A stretch of 64,000 nucleotides of DNA from Kaistella haifensis DSM 19056. GTDB taxonomy: Bacteria; Bacteroidota; Bacteroidia; Flavobacteriales; Weeksellaceae. The first letter of the stretch is position 1. Each line of letters opens with the position of its first letter. Both the position numbers and the translations under genes were made by a program. This document shows positions 17,817 through 26,053 of this stretch, piece by piece. A model generated the notes under the pieces. The model searched no databases, was not told the origin of the DNA, and was given only the letters and a program-made list of their open reading frames with translations. The stretch is taken from contig NZ_JASZ02000001.1 of NCBI RefSeq assembly GCF_000735695.2, positions 62,001 to 126,000 on the forward strand, written 5' to 3'.

Positions 17817-18311
17817 ATGACAACAATTGTAGTAGCCATGGGCTTAAGCAATGAAATCGGTGCTGACAATCAGCTACTTTGGCATCTTCCGAAAGATCTC
17901 AAACATTTCAAAGAAATCACCACCGGTCACCCGATCATCATGGGACGAAAAACTTATGAAAGTATCGGTAAACCACTTCCCAACCGCACCAATATTGTTG
18001 TCAGCAGAAAAAAAGATTGGTTCCAGGAAGGTATTTTAATTGTAGGAAGCATCAAAGAAGCCATAAAGTTTGCAAAAAAAATGGATGAAAATATTTTCAT
18101 CATCGGAGGTGGTAATATTTATGAACAAACCATCGATCTTGCCGATCAATTGGAAATCACTCAAGTGAAAGCAAACCTGAAAGCGGATGTTTTCTTCCCC
18201 AAAATTAACCAGGAAATTTGGAAAAAAACACAAGAAACCTACCACGAAAAAGACGAACAGAACGAATACGACTTCTGTTTCCAAACATTTGTCAGAAAGT
18301 CTGAAAACTAA
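17817..18311 (+). CDS. folA: Dihydrofolate reductase
   Basis: Reduces dihydrofolate to tetrahydrofolate with NADPH. The 164-residue protein has the signature VVAMGLSNEIGADNQLLWHLPKDLKHFKEIT (substrate pocket), IIMGRKTYESIGKPLP, NIVVSRK, and IFIIGGGNIYEQTIDLADQLEITQV. Chromosomal-type length. Divergent from lemA, with 39 bases to the next gene, which has its own box. Confidence 0.96.
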   Translation: MTTIVVAMGLSNEIGADNQLLWHLPKDLKHFKEITTGHPIIMGRKTYESIGKPLPNRTNIVVSRKKDWFQEGILIVGSIKEAIKFAKKMDENIFIIGGGNIYEQTIDLADQLEITQVKANLKADVFFPKINQEIWKKTQETYHEKDEQNEYDFCFQTFVRKSEN

Positions 18312-18322
18312 GATCTTATTTT

Positions 18323-18330
18323 TATCTTTG
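18323..18330 (+). promoter_or_regulatory. Promoter -7 box for the TPR-like membrane protein gene
   Basis: TATCTTTG, 20 bases before the ATG at 18351. Confidence 0.5.
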
Positions 18331-18350
18331 CACTTCAAAAAAATTAAATA

Positions 18351-18917
18351 ATGAACAAATACATAAAATTCGTAATCGCCGCATTGATGATTGCCGCTGG
18401 AATTTATCTGATGATGAACCGAAATATTGGTTGGGGAATCGTGGTCGTAATCTTATCCGCAATTCCAATCTTATTATTTTATAAGAACGAATTCATCCTT
18501 GCCGCTTTCTGGTATTTAAGAAAACAAAATATGGCAAAAGCTGCGCAATGGCTCGGTAAAATCACAAATTTCGAAACGCAGCTTCATAAATCCCAGTATG
18601 GATATTTCCACTATCTTCAAGGGTTAACCCTGGCTCAGGAAAATCCTTCGAAAGTGGAACCTTTCATGAAAAAAGCGCTAGAATACGGTTTAAACATGAA
18701 GCACGACCGCGCAATGGCCACTTTGAATATTGCTGCAGGAGCGATGCAAAAAGGAAGAAAACAAGAAGCCAGCAAGCTATTGGAAGAAGCTAAAAGATTG
18801 GACACTGCGGGAATGATGACCGACCAAATCAAAATGATGAAAGATCAGTTGAAAATGCCATCAATGCAGAAACACATGCACAACCCGAACATGAGACAAA
18901 GAGGGAAATTCTCTTAA
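18351..18917 (+). CDS. Membrane protein with TPR-like cytoplasmic domain
   Basis: 188 residues: two adjacent membrane helices (IKFVIAALMIAAGIYLMM and GWGIVVVILSAIPILLFY), then about 120 residues of paired helices resembling tetratricopeptide repeats (AAQWLGKI, YFHYLQGLTLAQENPSKVEPFMKKALEYGL, RAMATLNIAAGAMQKGRKQEASKLLEEAKRLDT), and a methionine- and basic-rich tail. Probably a scaffold anchored to the inner membrane; no specific function is recognised. Sits alone between folA and a bidirectional terminator. Confidence 0.7.
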   Translation: MNKYIKFVIAALMIAAGIYLMMNRNIGWGIVVVILSAIPILLFYKNEFILAAFWYLRKQNMAKAAQWLGKITNFETQLHKSQYGYFHYLQGLTLAQENPSKVEPFMKKALEYGLNMKHDRAMATLNIAAGAMQKGRKQEASKLLEEAKRLDTAGMMTDQIKMMKDQLKMPSMQKHMHNPNMRQRGKFS

Positions 18918-18935
18918 TTTTTCATGAATTTCAAT

Positions 18936-18966
18936 AAAAAAATCCTGAATTGCTTCAGGATTTTTT
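18936..18966. terminator. Bidirectional terminator before glyA
   Basis: Arms AAAAAATCCTGAA / TTCAGGATTTTTT around TTGC, perfect 13-base stem. Confidence 0.85.
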
Positions 18967-18995
18967 GTTTTTAAAATGTATTAAAACTTTATCAA

Positions 18996-20261
18996 TTAGT
19001 ATTGAAACAAAGGTTTTGAATTCATTAATTCATTTACTTTTTGTCTCACTCCGGAAATCACCGATTCGTCTTTAAGGTTCATCACCACATCATTAATCAA
19101 TCCTGCAATCACTTCCATATCGTTTTCTTTCAATCCTCTGGTCGTAATCGCAGCAGTTCCCAAACGAATTCCAGAAGTGGTAAACGCAGATTTATCATCG
19201 AAAGGAACCATATTTTTATTACAAGTAATGTCGGCTTTTACCAATGCTTTTTCGGTTTCTTTTCCGTTAACATTTTTGTTTCTTAGATCAACCAACATCA
19301 GGTGATTATCCGTACCACCGCTTACGATATCAAAACCATTTGCAATCATCGCTTTCGCTAAAGCTTGGGCATTTGCAACAACTTGTTTTGCATAAACTTC
19401 AAATTTATCATCAATCGCTTCAGCAAAAGCTACTGCTTTTCCAGCAATGACATGCTCCAACGGACCGCCTTGAATTCCAGGGAAAACAGCGCTGTCTAAA
19501 ACAGCACTCATCATTTTAGTTTCACCTTTTGGAGTTTGATGACCATAAGTGTTTTCAAAATCTTTGCCCATCATAATCAATCCACCTCTCGGTCCACGAA
19601 GGGTTTTGTGGGTGGTAGTAGTTACTACATGGCAATGTTCGAATGGCGAGCTCAGCAATCCTTTGGCAATTAAACCTGCTGGATGCGCAATATCCGCCCA
19701 AAGTGTTGCCCCTACTTCATCAGCAACTTCACGGAATTTTTTAAAATCAATATCTCTGGAATAAGCAGAATACCCTGCGATGATCATTTTCGGTTTTACT
19801 TCCAATGCTTTCAGGCGCATCGCTTCGTAATCGATCAGCCCAGATTCACGGTCCACTCCAAAAAAATTCGCTCCGTACTGAATTCCGGAAAAATTTACAA
19901 AAGAACCATGCGTAAGGTGACCTCCCATGGACAAATCCAATCCTAAAATCTGATCTCCAGGTTTCAGAACTGCCAAATAAATCGCTGCATTGGCTTGCGA
20001 ACCTGAATGAGGCTGCACATTGGCATATTCTACCCCGAAAAGTTGTTTTGCTCTTTCGATAGCGAGAGTCTCAACCTCATCTACCACTTCGCAACCACCA
20101 TAATATCTTCTTCCCGGATACCCTTCAGCATATTTATTGGTTAATACGCTGCCCATAGCTTTCATCACATTTTCCGAAACAAAATTTTCTGATGCGATGA
20201 GTTCAATGCCGTGGGTTTGCCTTTGTCTTTCCTGTTCTATAAGGTCAAAAATTGGATCCAT
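18996..20261 (-). CDS. glyA: Serine hydroxymethyltransferase
   Basis: PLP enzyme interconverting serine and glycine with transfer of a one-carbon unit to tetrahydrofolate. The 421-residue protein has [38 protein letters not shown], and the PLP-lysine motif [14 protein letters not shown] (K219). Complete. It supplies the folate pool also served by folK and folA in this window. Single-gene transcript, with a promoter box 64 bases upstream. Confidence 0.97.
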   Translation of the reverse strand: MDPIFDLIEQERQRQTHGIELIASENFVSENVMKAMGSVLTNKYAEGYPGRRYYGGCEVVDEVETLAIERAKQLFGVEYANVQPHSGSQANAAIYLAVLKPGDQILGLDLSMGGHLTHGSFVNFSGIQYGANFFGVDRESGLIDYEAMRLKALEVKPKMIIAGYSAYSRDIDFKKFREVADEVGATLWADIAHPAGLIAKGLLSSPFEHCHVVTTTTHKTLRGPRGGLIMMGKDFENTYGHQTPKGETKMMSAVLDSAVFPGIQGGPLEHVIAGKAVAFAEAIDDKFEVYAKQVVANAQALAKAMIANGFDIVSGGTDNHLMLVDLRNKNVNGKETEKALVKADITCNKNMVPFDDKSAFTTSGIRLGTAAITTRGLKENDMEVIAGLINDVVMNLKDESVISGVRQKVNELMNSKPLFQY

Positions 20262-20325
20262 AATGATAATTAAATTAAATATTTGTGGTTTAAAATTTCT
20301 GCAGATTTTCTTGCATTAATGGTTT

Positions 20326-20333
20326 CAAATTTA
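20326..20333 (-). promoter_or_regulatory. Promoter -7 box of glyA
   Basis: TAAATTTG on the minus strand, 64 bases before glyA. Confidence 0.45.
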
Positions 20334-20485
20334 GTCATTTTTCACGAAAAGGCCTTAAAGATTTTTCATGTATTTGAAATCATTTTTCAGCAATAAAGCA
20401 CTTTTTAACTCTTCAAGAAATTTAAATTCGTGAAAAGTGGTCAGTCAATACTTTCTCAAAATTTCCGCCCGTTCATCTTAATTTG

Positions 20486-20493
20486 TATTTTTG
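20486..20493 (+). promoter_or_regulatory. Promoter -7 box of the Smr gene
   Basis: TATTTTTG followed by CAC, 18 bases before the ATG at 20512. Confidence 0.6.
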
Positions 20494-20511
20494 CACGAAG
20501 AACATTTCACC

Positions 20512-21006
20512 ATGAAAATCGGCGACAAAGTAGCGGCAATCGATGAAGATTTAAAAGGAACCATCACTTCCGTGAAGGGGGAAATCGTGGTTTTCAAAGA
20601 TGAACACGGCTTCACTCATCAATTTAAAAAAAATAAATTGGTGCCACAAAATCCCGAAATTTACGACTTGGTGAAAACGGTTATAAAAGCCGAAAATCCA
20701 AAACCCATTTCCAAAAAACACCACAAAAAACATCTGGTGCTCGATTTACATTTTGAAAATTTGGTAAAAAACTCAGCGGATTATGATGCTTTTGAAAGAA
20801 TTTTCATGCAAAAAGAAAAATTGGTAGAAACGCTGGATTTCTGCCGGAAAAACAACTTGAAAAAATTAGAAATCATCCACGGAATCGGCAATGGAGTATT
20901 ACAAAAGATGGTACACGATTACCTAATCGGGCAATCCAATTTGGAATTCGACGACCACGATTTTTTCTACCATCAACGGGGAAGCATCTTGGTAACTTTG
21001 AAATAA
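20512..21006 (+). CDS. Smr domain protein
   Basis: 164 residues: an N-terminal small beta domain (MKIGDKVAAIDEDLKGTITSV...GFTHQFKKNKLV), a lysine/histidine-rich linker, and a C-terminal Smr domain with LDLHFENL and HGIGNGVLQKMV, the LDxH and HGxG motifs of MutS2-type endonuclease domains. It lacks the MutS ATPase. Standalone Smr proteins may nick DNA or RNA; this one is short compared with Bacteroidota DUF2027-Smr proteins. The ATG at 20512 is favoured over the upstream frame because the promoter box is immediately 5'. Confidence 0.85.
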   Translation: MKIGDKVAAIDEDLKGTITSVKGEIVVFKDEHGFTHQFKKNKLVPQNPEIYDLVKTVIKAENPKPISKKHHKKHLVLDLHFENLVKNSADYDAFERIFMQKEKLVETLDFCRKNNLKKLEIIHGIGNGVLQKMVHDYLIGQSNLEFDDHDFFYHQRGSILVTLK

Positions 21007-21021
21007 GTTTTGCTCAAAAAA

Positions 21022-21336
21022 TTATTTACTCTTCGGCAACAACTTGAATGAAGTCGCTACAAACTTATCGCCTTTAATTGTTCCGATCACTTCAGCTTTT
21101 CGAACGGCATTGCAAAAGCCTTCTTCTGCGTGTGCATCGCCGTGCTCATCAATGTTAGTTCCTTCTACCAAATACGATTTTCCACCAATTTTCACTGCTA
21201 AATCGCAACCTTTTTTGCCTTTCATTTTAAACTGACATTGTCCGCAAGCAACATCTACAACTTGTTTGATCTGTTTGGACTGAGAAAAAACACTGATTCC
21301 TGCAAAAAGCAAAATCATGAACAATAAATTTTTCAT
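21022..21336 (-). CDS. Secreted DUF6370-like protein
   Basis: 104 residues with a signal peptide (MKNLLFMILLFAGISVFSQ). The mature part has a conserved cysteine cluster: VACGQCQFKMKGKKGCDL, later GFCNAVRKAEV, with an HGDAHAEEGFC histidine/acidic stretch. The CGxCxF...C...HxDxH...C pattern suggests a metal or heme-type ligand, but this is inference. I place it in DUF6370 from memory. The upstream in-frame ATG at 21366 would spoil the signal peptide. The promoter box at 21340-21347 lies only 3 bases before this start, suggesting a leaderless message. Confidence 0.72.
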   Translation of the reverse strand: MKNLLFMILLFAGISVFSQSKQIKQVVDVACGQCQFKMKGKKGCDLAVKIGGKSYLVEGTNIDEHGDAHAEEGFCNAVRKAEVIGTIKGDKFVATSFKLLPKSK

Positions 21337-21339
21337 CTT

Positions 21340-21347
21340 CAAAATTA
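21340..21347 (-). promoter_or_regulatory. Candidate -7 box abutting the DUF6370 start
   Basis: TAATTTTG on the minus strand, 3 bases before ATG 21336; if used, the mRNA begins at or inside the start codon. Confidence 0.4.
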
Positions 21348-21449
21348 TTTTTGGTAAAAATAGCATATTTAACTATAAAAAAAAATGCCTTTTCACCACC
21401 TGAATTTCATCAATATCCGGCAGATCAGGACATACTCCTATTTTTTTAT

Positions 21450-21457
21450 TAAATTTG
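21450..21457 (+). promoter_or_regulatory. Promoter -7 box of the DUF3822-rsmD pair
   Basis: TAAATTTG, 16 bases before the ATG at 21474. Confidence 0.55.
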
Positions 21458-21473
21458 CTGTCGATAAAAAATT

Positions 21474-22196
21474 ATGCAAAAGCTTTCTCTTCTTTTCACC
21501 AAAGATGGTTTACAATACCAGATTTCCAAAAACAGAAATGTTTCGGAGGAACAATCTTTCTTTGTAACCGAAGAAACTCCGGAAAATGATATCGCCGATC
21601 ATCTTGCTAAAGTTTTAGCCAATAAAAATTTCAAGGAAATTGCTGTTTTTTCAGCTTTAAATCATTTCACTTTGATGCCGGAAGGATTTTCGCAACACGA
21701 CCTGGGTTATGATTTAATTGGCTATAATGCGCCTGTAGATCGAGAAAATGAAGAATTAATGCTTTCCGTGAACAAGAAATTTGGAGTTCAGTTTTATTAT
21801 ACTTTTCCTAAAAATTATTATCAATTAATTAAAGATTTGAACGTTGCAACAAACTTTAATTTCTCGGGGGAAAAATTTTTGAACACCATCAATCCGAAAA
21901 ACCAAAAAGAAATTCATATCAATTTGTATCATAATCAATGTGAATTTTTCGCATTGAATCAGAAAAAAATTGTGCTTTACAATAATCTGGACGTGAATTC
22001 GGAGGTCGATTTTCTTTATTTCATCATGTTTACATTAAGCAAAATAGGATTTGGAATCAATGAAACCCACTTTTTGGTGTATGGCGAAACCACTGAAAAC
22101 GAAACCTTTATCTCCGAACTCAGAAAATTTGTGAAAAATCTGAAAATCGTTTACGACAATATACCGAAGAAAAATTTTATCCTCAACGCCCAATAA
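21474..22196 (+). CDS. DUF3822 family protein
   Basis: 240 residues, cytoplasmic, no signal peptide. Family-like landmarks: LLFTKDGLQYQIS, AVFSALNHFTLMPEGF, YTFPKNYYQLIK, HINLYHNQCEFFALNQKKIVLYNNLDVNSEVDFLYFIMFTLSKIGF. The fold resembles a divergent actin/ASKHA-like protein, but function is unknown. DUF3822 genes commonly sit directly before rsmD in Flavobacteriia, as here (29 bases apart), suggesting shared expression with ribosome maturation. Confidence 0.82.
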   Translation: MQKLSLLFTKDGLQYQISKNRNVSEEQSFFVTEETPENDIADHLAKVLANKNFKEIAVFSALNHFTLMPEGFSQHDLGYDLIGYNAPVDRENEELMLSVNKKFGVQFYYTFPKNYYQLIKDLNVATNFNFSGEKFLNTINPKNQKEIHINLYHNQCEFFALNQKKIVLYNNLDVNSEVDFLYFIMFTLSKIGFGINETHFLVYGETTENETFISELRKFVKNLKIVYDNIPKKNFILNAQ

Positions 22197-22225
22197 CCAA
22201 TCGCCTCACCCAACAATCCTTAATT

Positions 22226-22813
22226 ATGTACAGAATTATCAGTGGAAGATGGAAATCGAAAAGAATTTCTGCTCCCAAAAATTTCGAAGTAAGACCGACC
22301 ACCGATTTTGCCAAAGAAGCTCTTTTTAGCATCATCGAAAACCGTTTCAGTTTTGATATTGGAAGCAGCGCTGTACTCGATCTTTTTGCGGGAATTGGTT
22401 CGATTTCTTTGGAATTTGCTTCTCGTGGTTGCCAAAATGTGACGTCTGTAGAAATGAATCCGAAACACGCTGCTTTCATCAATTCTACTGCTGCAGAACT
22501 CGATATGAGTTTACAAATCAATGTACAGCGCGCCGATGTTTTCGATTATTTAAAGAAAAACAGAAACCGAAAATTGCACGAAATTATTGTTGCCGATCCT
22601 CCGTTCGAAACGGACGAAAAAAAATACAACGAATTGATCGCATTGGTTTTAAATAATGCTTTTTTAAAGGAGAACGGAATTTTTATTTTGGAACATCAAA
22701 GCAGAACCAAACTTGAACATCCGAACTTGCTCGACACCCGAAAATACGGAAATGTGAGTTTCTCTTTCTTCAAGCCAAATGAAACTGAAACTGCCGAAAT
22801 TCAGGAAGATTAA
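22226..22813 (+). CDS. rsmD: 16S rRNA (guanine966-N2)-methyltransferase
   Basis: SAM-dependent methyltransferase of 195 residues acting on G966 of 16S rRNA. It has RIISGRWKSKRISAPKNFEVRPTTDFAKEALFSII, the SAM motif LDLFAGIGSISLEFASRG, VEMNPKHA, and the catalytic VADPPFE (DPPF motif of N2-guanine methylases). Complete. Downstream of the DUF3822 gene and convergent with murI, with no clear hairpin between them. Confidence 0.94.
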   Translation: MYRIISGRWKSKRISAPKNFEVRPTTDFAKEALFSIIENRFSFDIGSSAVLDLFAGIGSISLEFASRGCQNVTSVEMNPKHAAFINSTAAELDMSLQINVQRADVFDYLKKNRNRKLHEIIVADPPFETDEKKYNELIALVLNNAFLKENGIFILEHQSRTKLEHPNLLDTRKYGNVSFSFFKPNETETAEIQED

Positions 22814-22831
22814 ATCTTTTTCAATTCAATT

Positions 22832-23662
22832 TTACAAAACTTTCAATTCCAGATCAATGGATTTACCGAAGAATTTTTTTGAAATTTTTTCGAAATTCTT
22901 GGTGAGATCGGATAAATAAAACTGATAAGAAGGTTTGGCATTTTTATCGTTCAGCAGATGATGCTGTTCCAAAATCATTTTCAGTTGATTTGCAACAATA
23001 TTCGGAGAATCGATTACACGAACGCGATTTCCGTAATACTGCTTAATTTCATCGATGAGCAGAGGATAATGTGTACAACCTAAAATAAGCGTTTCAATGT
23101 TTTTTAATTTACTATTGCTCAGGTAATTATAAATTATTGAATGTGTAATCGGATGATTTTTAAAACCTTCCTCGATCGCAGGAACCAAAAGTGGAGTTGC
23201 GAGCTCGTCAACCTTGATGAATTTGTTGTGTTTACGAATGGATTTCTTGTACAATCCTGAATTCACCGTAGCTTTTGTGGCGATTACTCCAACATTATTA
23301 TGAATTTCATACGCTACTTTTTCTGCGACAGGATTAATCACATCAATTACCGGAACTCGATCTGAAACCAGCTCCAAAACTTCTTTCAACGCATTTGCAG
23401 TCGCCGAATTACAGGCAATTACAATCGCTTTACAGTTCTTTTCCAATAAAAAATTGGTGATTTTGGTGGAATAACCTACAATCGCTTCCCGAGATTTCTC
23501 ACCGTACGGAAGATGTTTCGTATCGCCGAAATAAATAAGATTTTCGTGGGGTAGTAGTCTTTTGATTTCCTTAGCAACCGTTAAACCTCCCACTCCGGAA
23601 TCGAAAATACCGATCGGTTGGCTGGCTGAAAGATGGCTGAAATCCTGTTTTTTCTTTTTCAA
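22832..23662 (-). CDS. murI: Glutamate racemase
   Basis: Makes D-glutamate for peptidoglycan. The 276-residue protein has IGIFDSGVGGLTVAKEI, the catalytic cysteines in VIACNSATAN (C84) and ILGCTHYPLL (C196), and FGDTKHLPYG. The only start available before the conserved N-terminus is TTG at 23662 (MKKKKQDF), placed 15 bases after an exact -7 box. Close partner genes ddl and murB are also in this window. Confidence 0.95.
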   Translation of the reverse strand: MKKKKQDFSHLSASQPIGIFDSGVGGLTVAKEIKRLLPHENLIYFGDTKHLPYGEKSREAIVGYSTKITNFLLEKNCKAIVIACNSATANALKEVLELVSDRVPVIDVINPVAEKVAYEIHNNVGVIATKATVNSGLYKKSIRKHNKFIKVDELATPLLVPAIEEGFKNHPITHSIIYNYLSNSKLKNIETLILGCTHYPLLIDEIKQYYGNRVRVIDSPNIVANQLKMILEQHHLLNDKNAKPSYQFYLSDLTKNFEKISKKFFGKSIDLELKVL

Positions 23663-23677
23663 GGGAAAAAATTTTTA

Positions 23678-23685
23678 CAAAAATA
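23678..23685 (-). promoter_or_regulatory. Promoter -7 box of murI
   Basis: TATTTTTG on the minus strand, 15 bases before the TTG start at 23662; supports that start. Confidence 0.55.
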
Positions 23686-23740
23686 CGGTTTTTGAACGGA
23701 TGTTTTCTTTGACAAAACCATCGATCTTCAACCAAATAAA

Positions 23741-24373
23741 TTACATCTCTGCATTTTGTTCATTGCCGTAGAATTTAGGCATTTGCCAATGATATTTCAC
23801 TGCCAATGTTCGAATCGCAACAATTAACAAAATCGTGGAAATTTGGACAAAAGTATAAGAGAGCGTACTATATTTAACAAGAAAAAGAAACACACCGCCT
23901 CCTACAATACAGGCAGTTGCATAAATTTCTTTTCTGAAAATCAAAGGAATACGATTCAATAAAATATCGCGAATGATTCCTCCGAAACATCCCGTAATGG
24001 TTCCTAAAGTAAGACAAATTAAAGGATGTAGATCGGCGTTTAGACCTTTCTGAATCCCGATAATTGTGAAAAGTCCAAGACCGAAACTATCAAAGATAAA
24101 TAAAGTAACACTGAATTTTTTTTCAATCGATTTAAAAATCATGGAAAGAATCGCTGTGACAAAAATCAGCGAACACATCCACAAATCGTGCATCCAAAAA
24201 ACAGGAACATCCAGCAGCAAATCTCTAACAGTTCCGCCTCCAACGGAAGTTACGAAAGCAATAATAAGCACGCCAAAAGGATCCAGTCGTTTTTGCATCG
24301 CGGCAAAACTACCCGACATTGCGAAGGAAATGGTTCCCAAGATTTCTATGATAAAATTGAATTGCTGATGCAC
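23741..24373 (-). CDS. Trimeric intracellular cation (TRIC) channel family protein
   Basis: 210 residues, seven predicted membrane segments (UPF0126/YicG type). Repeat landmarks: FAMSGSFAAMQKRLDPFGVLIIAFVTSVGGGTVRDLLL and LGTITGCFGGIIRDILLNRIPLIF, the two homologous GGG/GG-IRD halves that form the pore in TRIC channels. Probably a potassium-permeable inner membrane channel. Start is GTG at 24373; the next ATG would remove half of helix 1. Confidence 0.88.
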   Translation of the reverse strand: MHQQFNFIIEILGTISFAMSGSFAAMQKRLDPFGVLIIAFVTSVGGGTVRDLLLDVPVFWMHDLWMCSLIFVTAILSMIFKSIEKKFSVTLFIFDSFGLGLFTIIGIQKGLNADLHPLICLTLGTITGCFGGIIRDILLNRIPLIFRKEIYATACIVGGGVFLFLVKYSTLSYTFVQISTILLIVAIRTLAVKYHWQMPKFYGNEQNAEM

Positions 24374-24407
24374 TGTTAGAATTATTGCTTATTGCTTAAT
24401 ACCAATA

Positions 24408-24866
24408 TCAAACTCTCACCGCATCTGGGACCAACAGCTCATATTCGCCGCCGTGTGTGATAATTTCGCGAACAATGCTGCTGCTGATGAATGATTTTCC
24501 GGATGAGGTAAGCAGGAAAACGGTTTCCAGCTTTTTGTGGGCAAGCGTTCTGTTTGTGTGTGCGATGGCTTTTTCAAATTCGAAATCTGCGGGATTTCTC
24601 AGACCTCGAATGATGAACTGGGCATTTTTCTGCAAACAGTAATCTACGGTAAGTCCTTCAAAAAAATCAACTTCTACATTCGACAAATGTTCGGTGGATT
24701 TGCGGATGAATTCCATTCTTTTTTCGAGGGGAAACATGTATTTTTTCTGAGAATTCTGCCCTATTGCAATAATCAGTTTGTCGAAAAGCGGAGCTGCTCT
24801 TTCAATGATGTCGTAATGTCCTAAAGTAATCGGATCAAAAGATCCCGGAAATACAGCAATTTTCAT
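24408..24866 (-). CDS. coaD: Pantetheine-phosphate adenylyltransferase
   Basis: Adenylates 4'-phosphopantetheine in coenzyme A synthesis. The 152-residue protein has AVFPGSFDPITLGHYDII (nucleotidyl-transferase HxxH-type motif), IRGLRNPADFEFE and SGKSFISSSIVREI. It ends in TGA, showing that TGA is a normal stop codon in this genome. It follows ddl by 30 bases with no promoter seen, so the two are probably one operon. The next CoA-pathway enzyme, coaE, is at 36.4 kb. Confidence 0.96.
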   Translation of the reverse strand: MKIAVFPGSFDPITLGHYDIIERAAPLFDKLIIAIGQNSQKKYMFPLEKRMEFIRKSTEHLSNVEVDFFEGLTVDYCLQKNAQFIIRGLRNPADFEFEKAIAHTNRTLAHKKLETVFLLTSSGKSFISSSIVREIITHGGEYELLVPDAVRV

Positions 24867-24896
24867 AAATAGTGATGGGGTTAATCGGATTCGTAT

Positions 24897-25880
24897 TTAT
24901 TTTTTCAGCGCTTTTTCCACTTCATTTCCGCAAAGATCCTGAATCGAAATGCCGTAGATTTTTGCCTGTTGCGGAAGAATACTTGCTGGTGAAAATCCCG
25001 GATTGGTATTCATTTCGAGCATATACGGAGTTCCGTTCATAATGATAAATTCGCTTCGGGAAAATCCGCTCATCCCTAAAGATTTGTACGCTTTTTTAGC
25101 AATATCTTCCACTTTTTGGCGGGTCTCATCATCAATTCTCGCAGGAGTAATTTCTTCCGATGCTCCTTCGTACTTGGCTTCGTAATCGAAGAATTCTTTG
25201 TGCGGAACAATTTCCGTGATTCCTAAAACGATTGTTTCTCCGTTGAAATCGACCACACCCACAGAAACTTCCATTCCATTGAGGAAACTTTCAATTAAAA
25301 TTTCATCATCTTCCGCAAATGCAAAATCCAAAGCTACTTTCAGTTCGGAAGCTTCTTTTACTTTTGAAATTCCCAGAGAAGAGCCACTCTGATTTGGTTT
25401 CACAAACAATGGAAGACCCAATTCATTGATAATTTGTGATTCATTTACGGATTCGCCATTTCTTAGATAAATACTTTTTGCTGAAGGAATGCCGTATTTT
25501 GAAAGGACAGCCAGCGTATCTTTTTTATTAAAAGTTAATGCACTTTGATAAAAACCACAGCCGGTATATTTTTGTCCTATGGTATCCCAGTACGCTTGCA
25601 ACTCACCATTTTCACCAGGTTTTCCGTGAATAATATTAAAACAAACATCAAACTTCACTGTGAAACCACTTTCAAGATCGACAGAAAAATCGGCTTTGTT
25701 AATAGGAACTTTTTGTTCGCGGTCATCGAGGAAATACCATTCGTCTTTTAAAATGACCACTTTATACACATTATACAACTCCCGATCGAGAGAATCGTAA
25801 ATCAGCTGTCCGCTTTTGAGAGAAACTTTATATTCATCAGAATAACCTCCCATTACCACGGCGACATTTTTCTTGTTCAT
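24897..25880 (-). CDS. ddl: D-alanine--D-alanine ligase
   Basis: ATP-grasp ligase of 327 residues forming the D-Ala-D-Ala end of the peptidoglycan stem. Visible motifs: VVMGGYSDEYKVSLKSGQ, IIHGKPGENGELQAYWDTIG, LPLFVKPNQSGSSLGI, and the C-terminal YMLEMNTNPGFSPASILPQQA. Complete; promoter box 19 bases upstream. Confidence 0.95.
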   Translation of the reverse strand: MNKKNVAVVMGGYSDEYKVSLKSGQLIYDSLDRELYNVYKVVILKDEWYFLDDREQKVPINKADFSVDLESGFTVKFDVCFNIIHGKPGENGELQAYWDTIGQKYTGCGFYQSALTFNKKDTLAVLSKYGIPSAKSIYLRNGESVNESQIINELGLPLFVKPNQSGSSLGISKVKEASELKVALDFAFAEDDEILIESFLNGMEVSVGVVDFNGETIVLGITEIVPHKEFFDYEAKYEGASEEITPARIDDETRQKVEDIAKKAYKSLGMSGFSRSEFIIMNGTPYMLEMNTNPGFSPASILPQQAKIYGISIQDLCGNEVEKALKK

Positions 25881-25899
25881 TGTTTTTATGTAAGTAAAG

Positions 25900-25907
25900 C
25901 AAATTTA
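25900..25907 (-). promoter_or_regulatory. Promoter -7 box of ddl-coaD
   Basis: TAAATTTG on the minus strand, 19 bases before the ddl ATG. Confidence 0.55.
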
Positions 25908-26038
25908 AACAAATTGTTGAAAAATTGCCTTTATTATGGAAATATATTGTTGTTTCAGCAAATTATTTTCTGGATAATTTATACAATAAAATTTCCTAAA
26001 AACCATCGTTCAGGACTTTTCTTTCGTGCTAAAAAAAT

Positions 26039-26046
26039 GTATTTTT
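26039..26046 (+). promoter_or_regulatory. Promoter -7 box of lpxK, near-leaderless
   Basis: TATTTTTG, only 7 bases before the lpxK ATG at 26054, leaving almost no 5' leader. Confidence 0.6.
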
Positions 26047-26053
26047 GCAACCT

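Noticed and set aside
20339-20436. 10-base inverted repeat TTTTCACGAA / TTCGTGAAAA, 78 bases apart, between glyA and the Smr gene
   Set aside because: Spacing too wide for a hairpin and A/T-rich; could be paired regulator sites but nothing supports it.
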